Shown one piece after another: positions 49,660-62,000 of a stretch of 62,000 bases of DNA; position 1 is the first letter of the stretch; each line of letters begins with the position of its first letter. The position numbers and the translations under genes were made by a program. The notes beneath the pieces were generated by a model. It worked only from the letters and a program-made list of their open reading frames with translations, was not told the origin of the DNA and made no database searches. The DNA is taken from positions 16,085-78,084 of the forward strand of contig NW_019775719.1 in NCBI RefSeq assembly GCF_001039355.2. Reading direction: 5' to 3'. This DNA comes from Lingula anatina (Eukaryota; Brachiopoda; Lingulata; Lingulida; Lingulidae).

Positions 49660-52600
49660 ATAAAAATGCATCAACCATAATGTTATTAGAAAAAAATTGC
49701 TCGGTTCACATTGGCATCACAGACAAGACAAAATTCCTATGCCACCTTCTCTTTATAAAAAGGGTACAACAGCACACATCTACAAACTGACCCATCATGG
49801 CAGCAAGTGAGCTTCTGTGACAGGCATCACAGTTATCATTTTAGAAAATACAAAACAAAACCAAAAAACTTTGTTCATAATCTTCATAATGTTTTCTCCT
49901 CCAGACTGCAGTCTTTCCCCCTTGGGATACACTTCACTGTATTTCCAATTCATCTCAGTTTCTCCCCAATGCACTGAAGAACGATGCATCACCTCACGGC
50001 ATATTGGCGCCTGCGGTCATAGAACGCTCTCTCACTGGGGAATGGGATTCTGGGTACTCTGCAGCCTTGTTCACCACAGAATTAAATGAACCACATAGTG
50101 TAATGAAATTCCTTATTTATTGTTCCCAAGATGCGTGGACTCGATAGCCCATGGCATATGTCCTCTGCCTACTTGTGAACTATGCAAGTTTCCACCCCCC
50201 CTTTTCTCCCCAGGAGTGAACTAAAGCTAAGAAATGTTAACATCAATTTTTAACACAATGACATTATCAATTGTTCATGGTTATTCTTTAAAATACATAT
50301 CCATCATAGTTCTCCAAACATATTCTTGAACAAGAACTTAGTGTTCAGTGATCAGTCAAAAGCTGATTGCATTAACTCATACAGAAACCTAGTGTGTTCC
50401 CTATAGGAAGTGACACATTCAATTTTGTCATTCACCAGTGCCAACTTCCATGAGATATTCTACAAAACAGCATCTTCAAATGAGCAAATATTATCTTTGG
50501 AAAACATAAGGCATAGAAAGTATTAAAAAACATTTCTTTTTCCAAATATGAAAGCCCTAGTGAAATTAATCCTATTATCTGGCTTAATTTCTCCAGTGAC
50601 TGACTCAGAGCAGCAGTTCCTATCACTGTTACATTCAATATTAGCCTCCCAGCCATAACACGGTGCATAACTAATCAAATTAGTGCTGCAAAAATAATCT
50701 GCCTTTTGGGAATCACGAAAAACAGAAAATCCAGTAGAAGTTAATGTTAACAGTAATGTCGTGAGGGGATGAGGGGGGGGGGAGAGGTGGGGGAGGGGGG
50801 GTAGAGCGTTCTTTTCCTACCACACACACACACACACACACCCTTAACCATGTGCCTTGGTTACATATTGAATTACATGAAGACAGTTGCTCAATGGGCT
50901 TAAAAAAGGACCTCTATTTTTTAATGTATCTCCCCAACACCCACACACCAAATCATCATCCTGAGAAGGAACCTTTTCAACATTGTTCAACTTGCACAAC
51001 CAGCGAAGCCCTAAAGATAGATGAGAGCACAAGATTGAAAGAAATTGAAAAGATATTTGGAAGCTGCTCATGCAAAGCCATGCATTTACAGAGAACCCAG
51101 TCTCCCATCTGAAAATCAATACAGCATTACAAAGCACGATTAAGTAAATTAAGTGAAATGGATATTGAAGCCTTCATAATTCCAGTTGTGAGTAAAGCCA
51201 TTTATACAATTGCTTACACTTGTCAAAGGAATGCTTTGTTTTTTATTGGAACATATGATATTGTTGAATAATAAAAAAACAAAGTATTGGGTGACAGTCA
51301 GTGTGTTTGTCTTGTTCTGGCTGTTAGTTTGACGGACTTTGTGGGCAGCATTCAAAGCAAGCTAAAGAAGCTCAAATTAAGACAGTAACTGATGGCCAGT
51401 TATTGGGTTTTAGAGATGTTGAAGGTGGTATTCAAAGCAACATGAAGACAGGGAGGCAGGTACCCCCAGACTGGCAGCAATTGGTGAATCACAGATCAAA
51501 TTCAGGAGACTAAGCTGTTAGGTAATTCAACATGGCTAGATGGTGAATCCCTAGCCCACAAAACGAGGTTTTGATTTTACCAGAATTGGTAATTGGACTG
51601 ACATCTGCCGATCAAAATTAGAATATACATGGCTTTGATTTTGGAACCAACTGAGGATGGAAAAAATAGACATGGTGCATAAGTTGTAAACAAGGATTTG
51701 TCCACTAGCTTAAGTTTAATACTTTCCAATACTAATTATTGAACCTAAGTCTCTCTTGCAAATAAATATTTTTGAAGCTAATACAGTTCATGGTAATAAA
51801 TGCTAGTAAAAATCACTTTGTCCCTGGCAACATTAGTTTCTGTGTTTCCAATACAAGTCTTGCAGTTTGGTGGCACAGTCAGGACCCACAACTTATCCAA
51901 TTTCAAACCTGTCTGAACACGGCTATGCTTTCTCTCATCTATTTCTGTGCTACCAGCAATTGTGGATCTTTTTCTGTGTCAGGAGTCAGTCAGTCAGGAA
52001 TATTTATCTTGCGATGGAGATAATGACTTGGCATGTTGTTGCATATTTAAATAACAGTATTGGCAAGTGGCTATCTCCGCTGGTCTCTCCTTAGGGAGGG
52101 TATGTTGCACATTATCAAATCAGCCCCAGATAAAGAAGGATCATCTCTCCACGAGGATCAGGAGGAAGACACTCTTTTTAGAAATTATCTGATTTGGTGA
52201 GGCAAAACAGGAGATGTGCCAAATTTTCTCTCCCGAGTTGCTCTCAATGATCATTTGTTTTATATATATTATGAAAAATGTATGAATGTGATAGAAAAAA
52301 ATTCAAAAATTATTTTGAAACAAAAAAGTATAAAAGTCAAAATGATTGGAACAGAAATAATATCAGAGAATTTGTCTACCATTCTCTTTTATCCTAGGTA
52401 AAAGAAAATCACACACACAACACACACACACACACATATATATATATAATTGTCTAGTAATTTGGTAGAGATGTATTTAAAAAGAAATGGGGACTGCACA
52501 AAGGAAAAAATATTAATTTTTACCCTTGGTGTTGACAAAAACAAGGCACTAATCTAAAACTGTGAAAAGAAGCCCCAAAATGGCTGCCATGAAATGAAAT

Positions 52601-55600
52601 CTCTGGCATATTGTAATGGGTTTTCTCAGTCCTGCCAGTCACTTATCTATCAACACTTGAAAGTTTCATATTGGTTACAGTGACAGGGGAATTGCTTCCT
52701 CTCATTCCCACATCCCTTAAAATCCCCTCATTTTTTATGCTTTCTAAATGTAAACATCAATATCAAAGAGAACAGATCCCTTTTTTTCCAATAATGACAT
52801 AGACTAGGCCATCAGGCGAGGCCTCCAACAGTCTAAAAGTACATGACAGAGTTGTGGATGGTTAAATTTATCTGTACATTTATCAAATGTACAAATAATA
52901 AATTTTGCCCGTGACCCCTCAAACTTCTGGCTTTCCTAAATGTCAGATGCTTTTAATGCTCATGAGGTGCTATAACAACCATTTTTACTTCTTCATTAGC
53001 TAACACCTTGGTCTCTAAGAAACTTATCTAATCTTTCTATTAAATGTTTTCAAGTCATACTTGCAGTTTTTTCTTTTTGCCTGACGCAGAGCCAATTTAT
53101 CTCCAATTCAATTATGAAATCACAGGAAGAAAAAAACAACCAACTCATTTTTGTTAAGGTTAATTGCATCGTCTTGGGGCATTTATAAAAATATATTTCT
53201 TCAAAAAAAGTGCTCTTTGCCAATAGCATTATCCTTTACTTGAAAATATTATACAGAGGGAGGGTGACGGCTCCCATGGCAATGCTGTCTGCAGCATTCT
53301 AGTGAGAGGAGTGGGTGACTGTAATCCAAAACATGTGATAAATACCCCCCATCCCCACCCTCTGGTGTCAACTGGATGGAGTCAAATAACAGGATGACAC
53401 ATTGATTAAAATTGACAGATGTTTCGATTCAATTAGCACTCACAGTTCAATACAAATGACATGTACTTTGAGGTATGGCAAGAGTTTTGGTGATGCTTTG
53501 ATTCCAAAGTCAGTTGTCTGTGACCATCAGCCATTGTTTTCTCATTTGCCTGACAAAGAGGCAGCGGTGATCGATAAAGCTTTGCAAAGCTGTTCAGAAA
53601 ACAATCTTTCTGCACTTTGGCATTAAGGTGGCCTGTCACAGCTGAATATAGTCATTAGTGATTTTTTTCTAAAAAAGTGGAGTCAGTTCAAGTTTTCAAC
53701 AAAGTAAAGAAAAATTCTGCTCAAATCTGTAAAAAATGGGTTTCTAAACATTATTTTTCATTAGGACTGTAGAGGGCAAATGAATTTCACAGCGGGTTCC
53801 TATCACTGGATAATTTCAAATTCACATGCCACTGTGACACTATAATACAGGTTTGCATCAAAGTCCAAACCTTTCAATCACCATTTGCTCTGATACATTG
53901 GGAATGTCCGTCTGCCTCTAAATACAGCAGCAAACAAATCACAGCACGACCCTTTATGTGCCTGACTCTCACTGCTTGCTATCTAAAATATTTTGACATT
54001 CAAGTTTGGCATTTTTTGGGCTCCAATGCTAGCTACTGGATTTTCAAAGTTTTAAAGTGTGGTCACACTGGCAAAAAATAAAACAGTCTCTGAATTAAAC
54101 AACTTGATGTTATGGTGTTAAGATAATTATAGTTAACAGCTCAGCAATAGTCCACCTGAACCCTTCGGAGTTTTAATCTCTCAAGTGAAGCCTTACTGGA
54201 CAGCAGACTAACTGATCAAGACTAACTGATCACTAGACCTTCCACTCAGTACGGTTAAGAATTGGTTTTATCTTTGCCCATGTGAATGCACCTTTAAAAC
54301 ATCAATTCCGTCATCTTGGACTTTTCTTTACCTCTACAGCTGATCATATCACGCCTAATCAGATGTGCTCAGGTGCTCAGAGACAGTAGACGCTCACTCA
54401 ATTACCTCCTTTTTGATACTGAGACCCTTCATTTCAGATTTTTCTTTTTTAATTTTGGAGGCAACAACTGCTCAGCTGTGCCATTATGGTTTGCAGGTGA
54501 CCGCATTGAAAGATCGATGATGAGATTTCTTTCAAACGCACATAATGCCATAAGTAGTAGAGCTGCAATTAACAGAAGTCTAAGTAGTCTAAGTGCAGAA
54601 GGCAATGTTGAAAGGTTGCCTAGACACTTTTTGTGTTTTTTTTCTTTCTCGCATTTGACATTTAAGAGCAGAAATGGATCTCCAGCAGAGAATCACTTGA
54701 ACCAAGTGTAGTGTTTCTTAAAAGAGGGATTGGGACAATTGAATCTCATTCACTGCTCATGATATGAGTTTCTTCTGTAAATGTGTTTTAGCTTCATAAA
54801 AACTGAAATCAAATCTTTATCCAATCTTCCAATCTGTTGCCCCATCAACTTTGCGTAAAAGAACTTCTTCCTGTCAGCTCTTCAAAGTCAGTTTGCCAAA
54901 AACAGCAAGAATTATGTCTTTCACACAGCTATTTGACAATAGTAATAAAAATACGGATAAAAAATTTCCTCGTAATCTCCAGATTATCCAGGTGAACCCT
55001 AAATCAATATTTCTCCTTCTAATCCTCTTGGAGGTCTTACCTTTCCATGGGCATCCATACAGCTCCACCCTCATACAGACTGTGCGGACGTTGTCGCTGT
55101 ACGGCACAAAGCGGATCTTCCTGGCTATGATAGGTGGATTCACCTCCCTTAGCTCTGCTATGTAGGTGTTGGTATTGCCTTGGAAAATCTAAAAGGCAAA
55201 ATATGATTATTGTCATTATATCATTTACAAATTATCCAAAATTCTTTTTAGCATTGTATCGAATATGGAAATAAATTTCTATTGACATAGTGACTATGCG
55301 TTTAAGAAAATTTCAAAATGGCTATATATAATAATGGTTATAACAGAAATAGCTGAGTGCAATGCCTTGTGTATTGATGCACAAACTTGATTATTTCACA
55401 ATTATATTCTGTTCATACACACTTTTTTCTCTGTACATCCATATATCTATCCTATTTAAATATTTGGTCTTCATCTCAATACAAGAAGGAACCCATCATA
55501 CATTTACGAATAATGAAATGCGCTAAATAAAAATAATCAATAATCACCTTCATTAGACACGTTTCATGACAACAACATTAGGCACAAATCAATAAATCTT

Positions 55601-57979
55601 ATATTCCCCACAGGTGACATTACATTCTGGGTACCTTAATTAAATCAAGACGCATGGAATACAACACACGTTTTACTTACAAAGGTAAGTTTACAAAAGA
55701 GTAGAATCAAGCAGATATGCTGCATTCAGTTAAGCTTATAACTGAATCTGCTGTAGGTCTGAACTTTGAAACAGAAGAATCAGTTAAATTCAACAGTGTG
55801 AATTCCTACACCCAGTTTGCTTTACACCCCCCCCCCATCTCCCAATAAATGAATTTTGTAGCTTACATTCAAGACTAAAACCAGTTCAAAGTTTCGTCTT
55901 GTCTGAATGCGGTTAAAACAGATCGATACCTGAACAGGTAAGGGCGGTAAATCATCCATGACTTATTGTAACTGTAGGCAATACTTAAAGACAACACACC
56001 TACATAATGCTGTGTGTAATGGTGACAGGAGACACAGAGACATGATTTACACTAATGTGAAGCTTACTTCATATTGCATGATTACATGATTAGAAGAGTG
56101 GCATGTGGTTCTTTTTCTCTTTTTTTTCTGACACAGTGACAGATTCGTGATGTAGAGTATGACGGCAAGCAATTTTTCTGGGAATTTTCCCACATACTTC
56201 TGTGGGCCTCAGACGGTCTTTTCTCTTGTTTATGAGGGAAATGGGGTGACTTTGCTTCAATCTTTTTTGAAACCCCACCCTCCCTCTCCCCTGGATCAAA
56301 TTAAGCATAAAATCACATTAGTTTCTGTAAAACTAGCACAGACCTTTGTGTTTGTTTTTTCATAATTCTTGGTGAACCTAACAAACAAACTGGTAATTGG
56401 AAGAGACACACCAATCTCTATACTGGAATGTGATCAGAGATCAGAAAGCATAATTTCATTCATTTCCAGCACAGCTTCAAACAGATAAAAGCTATGAGCA
56501 ACACTGCTATTTACAATGCTAAACCCATCATTCTATCTCAGAGAGAAGGGATCCCCAGGGCCTCAGAGAAATGATATTTTCTAGAGAGAAAAACGACCCT
56601 GCCAAATTGCTTTTTTACAGACTCGCTGGCTCCAAAGATGTCTACTGTGCACTGCGAACATCTTCAATTATTTGCAATGTCTGCGACCTCTCCAACAGAC
56701 AGCATGGAATCAGCACTAATACCATGGAAAATTAGGAAGAATTGATTTTACACTTTCACTAAAGGTTAGAAAATGAAATATCAACACATTAGTTTGTAGC
56801 GAAGCACTGAGAAATGGAGAGACGCTAATGATAGAAATGGAATCTTCTGTTCCGTTATTACTCTTTGTCACCATTAACACATCTAGTGGGGCAAAACTAA
56901 TGCACCAAATAAAGTTAGAACCTTCTAGATAACTAAGAGTAATGGGACTTTATGGGCCATTTCCTCTAGACTGCTGTCGTATCCGCTTCCACTCCCGGCT
57001 GTCATAATCATTATACAAACTTGTCTGCCGAATTAAACAAATTAGCCTACAGGATTCTGAATTTTTTCTTCTTCGCTTGATTGCAGAGATATAATGAAGT
57101 AATTGAGCTAATTTCTCCATGATGAATGTTTCAAACTTGTTGGATTCAGCACAGCAAGTAAGCCTCTAACAAGTGTTGTGAGTCAATCCGCCAGGTGGGC
57201 GCCAACCAAAACACGAGACTGGCCGAGTCCAGAAATTAGGAGAGCATTTTGGATGCCTATCTCAACAAATGTCTTCAGGTTTAACAACATGTTCTTTCAT
57301 TTCTTCACATGTCTATGCCCTACAGAAATGCTCGGACGTAACCCCTCCCAAGTAACCCCGGTCCTGATCTTAATTAAACACATTACTTGCCTGTAAGCAG
57401 AATTAATCTCTCTTTTATGATGACATTCTTTAAAGCAAATAATGATGTGTTCACAAATCAGCACCTGCAGCAATGACAGTGGAAGTAAACAACATGCTAA
57501 CAGAAAAATTTGCATTCTGGGAATCATGTTCATAGGGCAGCCCACACTTTGGAAGCGTGTATTTTCCAGCCAATCTCTTTGATCTATACAATATTGAAAA
57601 CAAAAGAAACTCTTCATTTCATGAACGATGGACTTTACATGTGTGAAACAAAAATACTCATATTATGTTGGTGGTTGAGCCATGTCAACCCAATGTTGAA
57701 AGTCAATGCCAGCTGTTAGAAATCTAATGCTGAGTTGGGCCACTGTTGATCCAATGTTGAAAGCAAATGCCAGCTGCTGAAAGCTTATTTGTCACCACCA
57801 ACCCAAAACAGCATGCACTTTTGTAAGAGACAAATAGCAACCTCTATGGTGAGAGTGCATGTTATCAGAGAGTTAGTCGCTAGGCCTACCTCGTGACCCT
57901 TTCTATCTCTGAAACGCATCCATGGGCCATCCTCCTCCCTCTTGTATTCCAACAGGTATTTTTCCATATACTCTTGACC
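41782..57979 (-). CDS. Discoidin domain receptor tyrosine kinase, copy B (10 exons, first exons missing)
   Basis: Collagen-binding receptor tyrosine kinase of the plasma membrane. Minus-strand exons: 57890-57979, 55041-55188, 45869-46399, 45462-45626, 44771-45163, 44248-44531, 43728-43855, 43034-43231, 42481-42715 and 41782-42114. They join in phase to 834 codons plus stop. Order: end of the F5/8C discoidin domain ([19 protein letters not shown]), second discoidin-like domain (about 80-256, [25 protein letters not shown]), Gly/Ser linker, one TM, long juxtamembrane region, kinase (about 527-834). It matches vertebrate DDR1 and DDR2 about equally, so no number is given. Signal peptide and first discoidin exons lie beyond 62000. 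Copy A at 34281-38741 is its partial twin. Confidence 0.93.
44248..45626 (-). CDS. DDR copy B linker, transmembrane and juxtamembrane exons
   Basis: Exon 45462-45626 encodes a Gly/Ser/Asp-rich extracellular linker ([23 protein letters not shown]). Exon 44771-45163 encodes the membrane helix ([20 protein letters not shown] and on), then basic HTRRQKQR and the start of the juxtamembrane region. Exon 44248-44531 continues it and starts the kinase. Tyrosines sit in DIYNEP, REYAVP and NNVYAAP, three Y-x-x-P motifs, plus NNFYATA. No NPxY motif of the DDR1 SHC-site type was noticed. Confidence 0.88.
49623..49657. repeat. Poly-A run
   Basis: 35 consecutive A in the long DDR intron. It may be a retroposed tail, but no element could be recognised to its left. 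Confidence 0.9.
50763..50841. repeat. G-rich run followed by (CA)n
   Basis: Bases 50763-50803 contain several runs of four or more G on the + strand, enough for a G-quadruplex. DDR is transcribed from the other strand, so the G run is on its non-template strand complement and its RNA would be C-rich. A CA run follows at 50821-50841. Confidence 0.8.
55189..57889 (-). other. DDR intron (2.7 kb)
   Basis: Lies within the F5/8C domain coding part. No gene is visible. It includes a C9 run at about 55827 and, at 57668-57780, two diverged direct copies of a unit of about 62 bp (shared core CCAATGTTGAAAG and ATGCCAGCTG). Confidence 0.7.
57668..57780. repeat. Two-copy direct repeat
   Basis: The unit with CCAATGTTGAAAG, then ATGCCAGCTG, occurs twice about 62 bp apart, with several differences. 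It lies just beside the exon at 57890-57979 and has no coding meaning. Confidence 0.7.
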
Positions 57980-60900
57980 CTAAAATAAAAAAGATGAAGA
58001 AATTGGTGAATAACATTAATCATCAATGTCACTTTCAACATACATAAATAATTATAAATTCTGGATTCAACAATAATAGTAACTACATGTATATAACAAC
58101 CATTGAACAATTCTTTGCTCAATGATAACAATGTTTTTGGGCATAAATCAACAAGATAACATTGGATGTAATCAGCATCAACATCAGTATCATCATCCAT
58201 AAAACGTTGCTTTTAACAAATCTGTTAAATGGTGTATTTACTAATTTGTATGGATTTTGACTGCCACTTATGTTTTTTATACTGTTGGCTGGTTATTCAA
58301 TAATGGTATTCATCAATTATATGAAAAATTTTACCATGATGATTAAACAATAATTAGGTTGATCACATAACATTTGTCATTGTGTGAAAAATTCTACCAC
58401 TCAAAAACATGCCACTGACACTTTAAGCATTATGTATCACTTATTTCATTCCGTCAGTGTTGCGATCACTGTACATTAAAGATAAAGTGATCTGTCCCAC
58501 TCAGATGACTAACTCCATGACAGGAATGAGTTGGTTGCATGAGGACTGAATGAGGAAATTTAATTACTGGTAATATAGACAGACACAGCTATCGGGACAG
58601 GCACCTCTCCCTGGTGTTGCATTTGAACAACTTGTTTCTTTTTTTTCTATTTTTTTTTACTTCCTAATAATTCAGGGCTGGTGGACTCAAGATAACACTG
58701 TTTAGCAACACTGAAAATGTGGGTTCAGACCATTTTCAGCAAGAAAAGACAGGATTTTTTTCTTTCATTATAAAGCGATGGGTGTGATCATGTTTCAATA
58801 CTGAAGGCATTGATTTACTGACAGTTTTCTGTGTTTTGTTCATCATTTTGCATGCAATGACTTTCAATGGTGATAAAGTCACAGCATGGTTATGTTGACA
58901 TCTCATGTACTGACCTAGAACTACCTCTCAAATGCATTTCAGATTTTCTTACACAAAAATGGTTTTGCGGGGCATGATGTGTATGTCCATGCACATGTGG
59001 GGGCATGCATGCTTGTGTGTGTGGGCATACGTGCATGCTATTGCCTGGATGTGAGGTAAAGAACCAGAACATTTTTTAAAAAGATTTTTACTCTTTTTGT
59101 GTTATTTTAGAAACCTGAAAGTCTGAAATAACAGAAGCTTACCACACTTGCTCAAAATCATGGCTTATCAGCATGGCTGATTGATTTTTATTATTCTTTG
59201 TAGCAACATGTTGCAAAATGTGGAGGTTTTTCTTTGGGAATTAAGAAAGAGCAGGAAATTGCTCAAAGATCAAGATTCAACCTGCATTCAAAAGGAGGCA
59301 AGATCAGCGATTTGTTTGTTGTGATCAAATTTCTGGTCTTATAGAAGACTTCACTCATATTATCATTTTGACAACAGGACAATTCTTACAATAAGACATT
59401 TGTAGTTTCATGTTAATGAGTAAAACTAGCATTTGAAGTTACATCCACAATCATCTAAAATCTATATTAGAGTTTTAATATATTTCTGTGACATATGACC
59501 AGCTTTATGATATAATCTTAAATTTCTATGTACTCATTGAATCAACCTGATGAATAACTTCCAACATTTGAAATTTTAAGCTTCACCAGAAATAATGCAT
59601 TTGGTCCAGCCATCTCCATAAAAATCCATTCCTCTGTTGCTATGATTAACTAAGCTGTGTTGTTTTTCATTTCCGTCCGTTTGATCCTCATTTTCTGAGC
59701 AAGAATTATGGATTTCCGCCTCAGGATTTGTGCTCCCAAAATATGCACAGAATCAATTCAGAACAACAGCACTGGTCAGCAAGGATATTGAGCCGAGAAG
59801 TACTTCCTTCCCCACACCACATACTGATTCAAAATGCTCCAGGTCTTAATCTGCTTTTCAATATTTTTCTACTGGGGTTACAGAATTCTACAATGTACCC
59901 CATGTCACTGTGCAAGACAGAATTTGGATAGAAGTTGTATTTTTAAGCATCATCTAGTTGCTCCTTGGAAAACAATCTCATATTTCATTGTATCCCCAGT
60001 TATGTGGTCATACATGAAGTGAATTGGTGCTTAATCTCAGAAAGTTGAACTTGAGGAGGATTTTTGAAATTTGTCAGAATTTTAACAGATGAAATTGCAA
60101 AATTCATCATATTTTACTACATGCCCTCAACAGGAAAGAATGCATTCTGCATTGTTTTGCAATGTAATATAAAACAAATTGATACAGTCGCCATTACTGA
60201 TTCAATACCCCACCTTCTGATCTTATTTTCCCTTTTTCAAAAACATTTTGAGCAATGTTTCCAGGTTTTCTGATAGTAAATTATGTTGTAATCTGATGCC
60301 TCATGTAATGTAGTTTTACTTCCAGATAATATATCGTCCAAACGGCAACAAAATTTCATGTAATCTGGCAAAATCCATTGTGGTGAAATAAAGCACTGGG
60401 ATTTAATTTAAAGACATATTAGTCATTGTCTTGTATCAGTGAAACTATATATTTTCATGGCAAAATTACAGGATCTGTTTTAGATTCTTTCAATTATTCG
60501 GATAATTGTATCAACGGAGCATATGGCTGAGGCGCAGGGGAAGCTACTGCTGGCATGATAACTGTCAGATTTATGGTAGCGTAAATGTTATCGAACGCAT
60601 AAAATTGTATTATTTTCAATAGGGGATGCTATCTCCTTTTCCAGTAGAGGTTTATCTTCTAACACTTGTGCTACACGGCATGAACTTTATCTGCTTACTG
60701 CAAGCAGACTCAGTGTTAAGAATCAGTCAGATGGAAATTCGTTTTCTTCTTAATAAAAAATCTTGATTTCTAAGATAATCATCTCCAAAGCAGCTGTTCT
60801 GAGAATTCTGCTGGGAAATAAACATATTTCTCAGAAGAGGTTTCAAAACACTGTTGAATACACAATGGAAAAGTAGTATTTATACACTGCTTACTTTTAC

Positions 60901-62000
60901 CTAATCAAATTCAGCTTAAAGCTTTTTTTGAAAAACAAATACGATCTTGTATTGGCATTTTTGGATTAAAGGCTTCTTTCTTTTACAATTTCCCTATGGA
61001 TACCATATAGGTTTCTTGTTAAACATGATGGATAATTTCAAATAAGGATACCAAAAATAAGAAAGGTGCCACATTATAGCACATTTGACACGGAGCGTTA
61101 TACATTAGCAATTAATTCTGAACCAGTAAAATTAGAGAGAATGAACTTCATTGTCTGGCTATAACTGTGGCCTCCATGCTCACTATGGCCAATTTTTTAA
61201 TTATAAACTAAAAGCAAGAAGACCACTTATGGAAAATTTGGAAGGAAGTAAAACCCCTAGAACTGAATTAAATGTTAGGAGGTCTCAAAGTGTACCAGTA
61301 TAGTCTTTATTGTGTACTAGTCAGAACTTGATGTAAAAAGGCATTCAATAAGAGGAATTCTTGTACCTGTACCCAAGTATCAAATGAATTCTATATAGGG
61401 ACTGCACATATTTAAAACAAAATAAAACAAAAACATTTTCAACATATCCAGGGACGTTCCTGCATTATGTCTTTGCTGCACTCCTAAATAATGATAAGAA
61501 AAAGACATGGGTTTCCTTTTTGTGCCAAGACCTTGAGACCCTTGCAGGTGAGGCTTTGGTCTTGTCATGCGCACAGCTCCCCCTCAGGGGAGTTGGCACA
61601 AGCACTGGTAATCTGTACCAAGACAATTTCTATGTTCAAAGATGTCTCTAAGGACCCAAAGTTATTTTTCCAAATCCCAGTTGACATGCTAAGAATCCAG
61701 GGGCTCTTTATCAGAGAAATGTTTTTATCACTATTGAGTTTTAACTGTTAAATTTTGAGTGTTTGTGTATAGGTATGGCATATGTATATGAACAAGTTTA
61801 ATGGTCAATGCATAAGACAGAGATGCCCTTTGCATTTTGACAACTGTCATGCATAAATGTATAAGCAGTAACATAAATAAGGATGGAATAAAAGGAAAAA
61901 AGGTACAAAAAATATTATAAAACAGACAAATCCAGGAAAAATGAACACTGAAAATAAAAGCATCTTTCTAAAGCATTACATAAGAGTTATGACTAAATGT
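57980..62000 (-). other. DDR intron continuing to the right edge (over 4 kb)
   Basis: I looked on the minus strand for the expected first half of the discoidin domain (TQGRHA-like sequence) and the signal peptide and found neither, so they should lie beyond 62000. The DNA is AT-rich with no gene I can support. A stretch at about 60480-60720 is less AT-rich than its surroundings. Confidence 0.65.

Larger units (their letters stand above)
46400..55040 (-). other. DDR intron (8.6 kb)
   Basis: Separates the two discoidin-like domains. It is mostly single-copy-looking AT-rich DNA with no exon I can place. It contains a 35-base poly-A run (49623-49657), a G-rich run (50763-50803), (CA)n at 50821-50841 and CA/TA repeats at about 52411-52449. 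It is much longer than the downstream introns, and stretches at about 48690-49260 and 52900-53300 have balanced, non-repetitive composition. Long open frames here (for example 54316-54711) look like chance. Confidence 0.7.

Noticed and set aside
53402-53626. 74-codon open frame in the DDR intron
   Set aside because: Length expected by chance; no splice sites in phase with neighbouring exons.
54316-54711. 131-codon open frame on + in the DDR intron
   Set aside because: Low-complexity Phe-rich and Ser-rich composition, no splice partners, no recognisable family.

Overview
This window is animal nuclear DNA. It is AT-rich, the genes are split by many GT-AG introns, microsatellites and transposable-element fragments are scattered through it, and all genes have metazoan families. 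The organism cannot be named from sequence alone. An outbred marine invertebrate (for example a mollusc, another lophotrochozoan or an invertebrate deuterostome) fits best, because introns are short to medium, heterozygosity looks high and a PHD-endonuclease LINE is present. Isolated N bases at 10676, 18412, 31329 and 38742 look like contig joins or unresolved bases, and several structural oddities sit exactly on them.

Layout from left to right. (1) 275-11108, + strand: the C-terminal part of an ABCA2-like full ABC transporter in 21 exons, covering the end of NBD1, TMD2, NBD2 and the tail. The N-terminal half lies off the left edge. Its last intron holds a 427-bp foldback element with 76-bp inverted arms that carries CCAAT and TATA motifs and sits inside a (CA)n tract. 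(2) 13987-14938, - strand: a two-exon, 152-aa homologue of the uncharacterised UPF0449/C19orf25 family, convergent with ABCA2. (3) 15418-28204, + strand: a complete ATF6 gene (14 exons, 701 aa), head to head with (2) across about 480 bp. Its 6-kb first intron contains a duplicated 1-kb block joined at an N. (4) 30816-31328: the 5' part of a non-LTR retrotransposon (PHD finger plus start of an endonuclease), cut off at an N. (5) 31330-38741 and 38777-46339, - strand: two nearly identical copies of the 3' half of a discoidin domain receptor (DDR) tyrosine kinase gene. The second copy continues into further upstream exons at 55041-55188 and 57890-57979; the first stops mid-exon at an N. This looks like two haplotypes placed in tandem by the assembly, although a recent true duplication is not excluded. 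The first DDR exons lie beyond the right edge.

The genes are not an operon and share no obvious pathway. ABCA2 is a lipid transporter of endolysosomes, ATF6 is the ER-stress sensor and transcription factor, DDR is a collagen receptor kinase, and UPF0449 is uncharacterised. All exon chains given were joined by hand by matching splice phases, and each closes in frame: 1266 aa for the ABCA2 part, 152 aa for UPF0449, 701 aa for ATF6 and 834 aa for the DDR part. The most unusual items are the promoter-bearing foldback element, a tandemly duplicated 5' splice site in ABCA2, the duplicated DDR and ATF6-intron blocks, and a set of Y-x-x-P motifs in the DDR juxtamembrane region.
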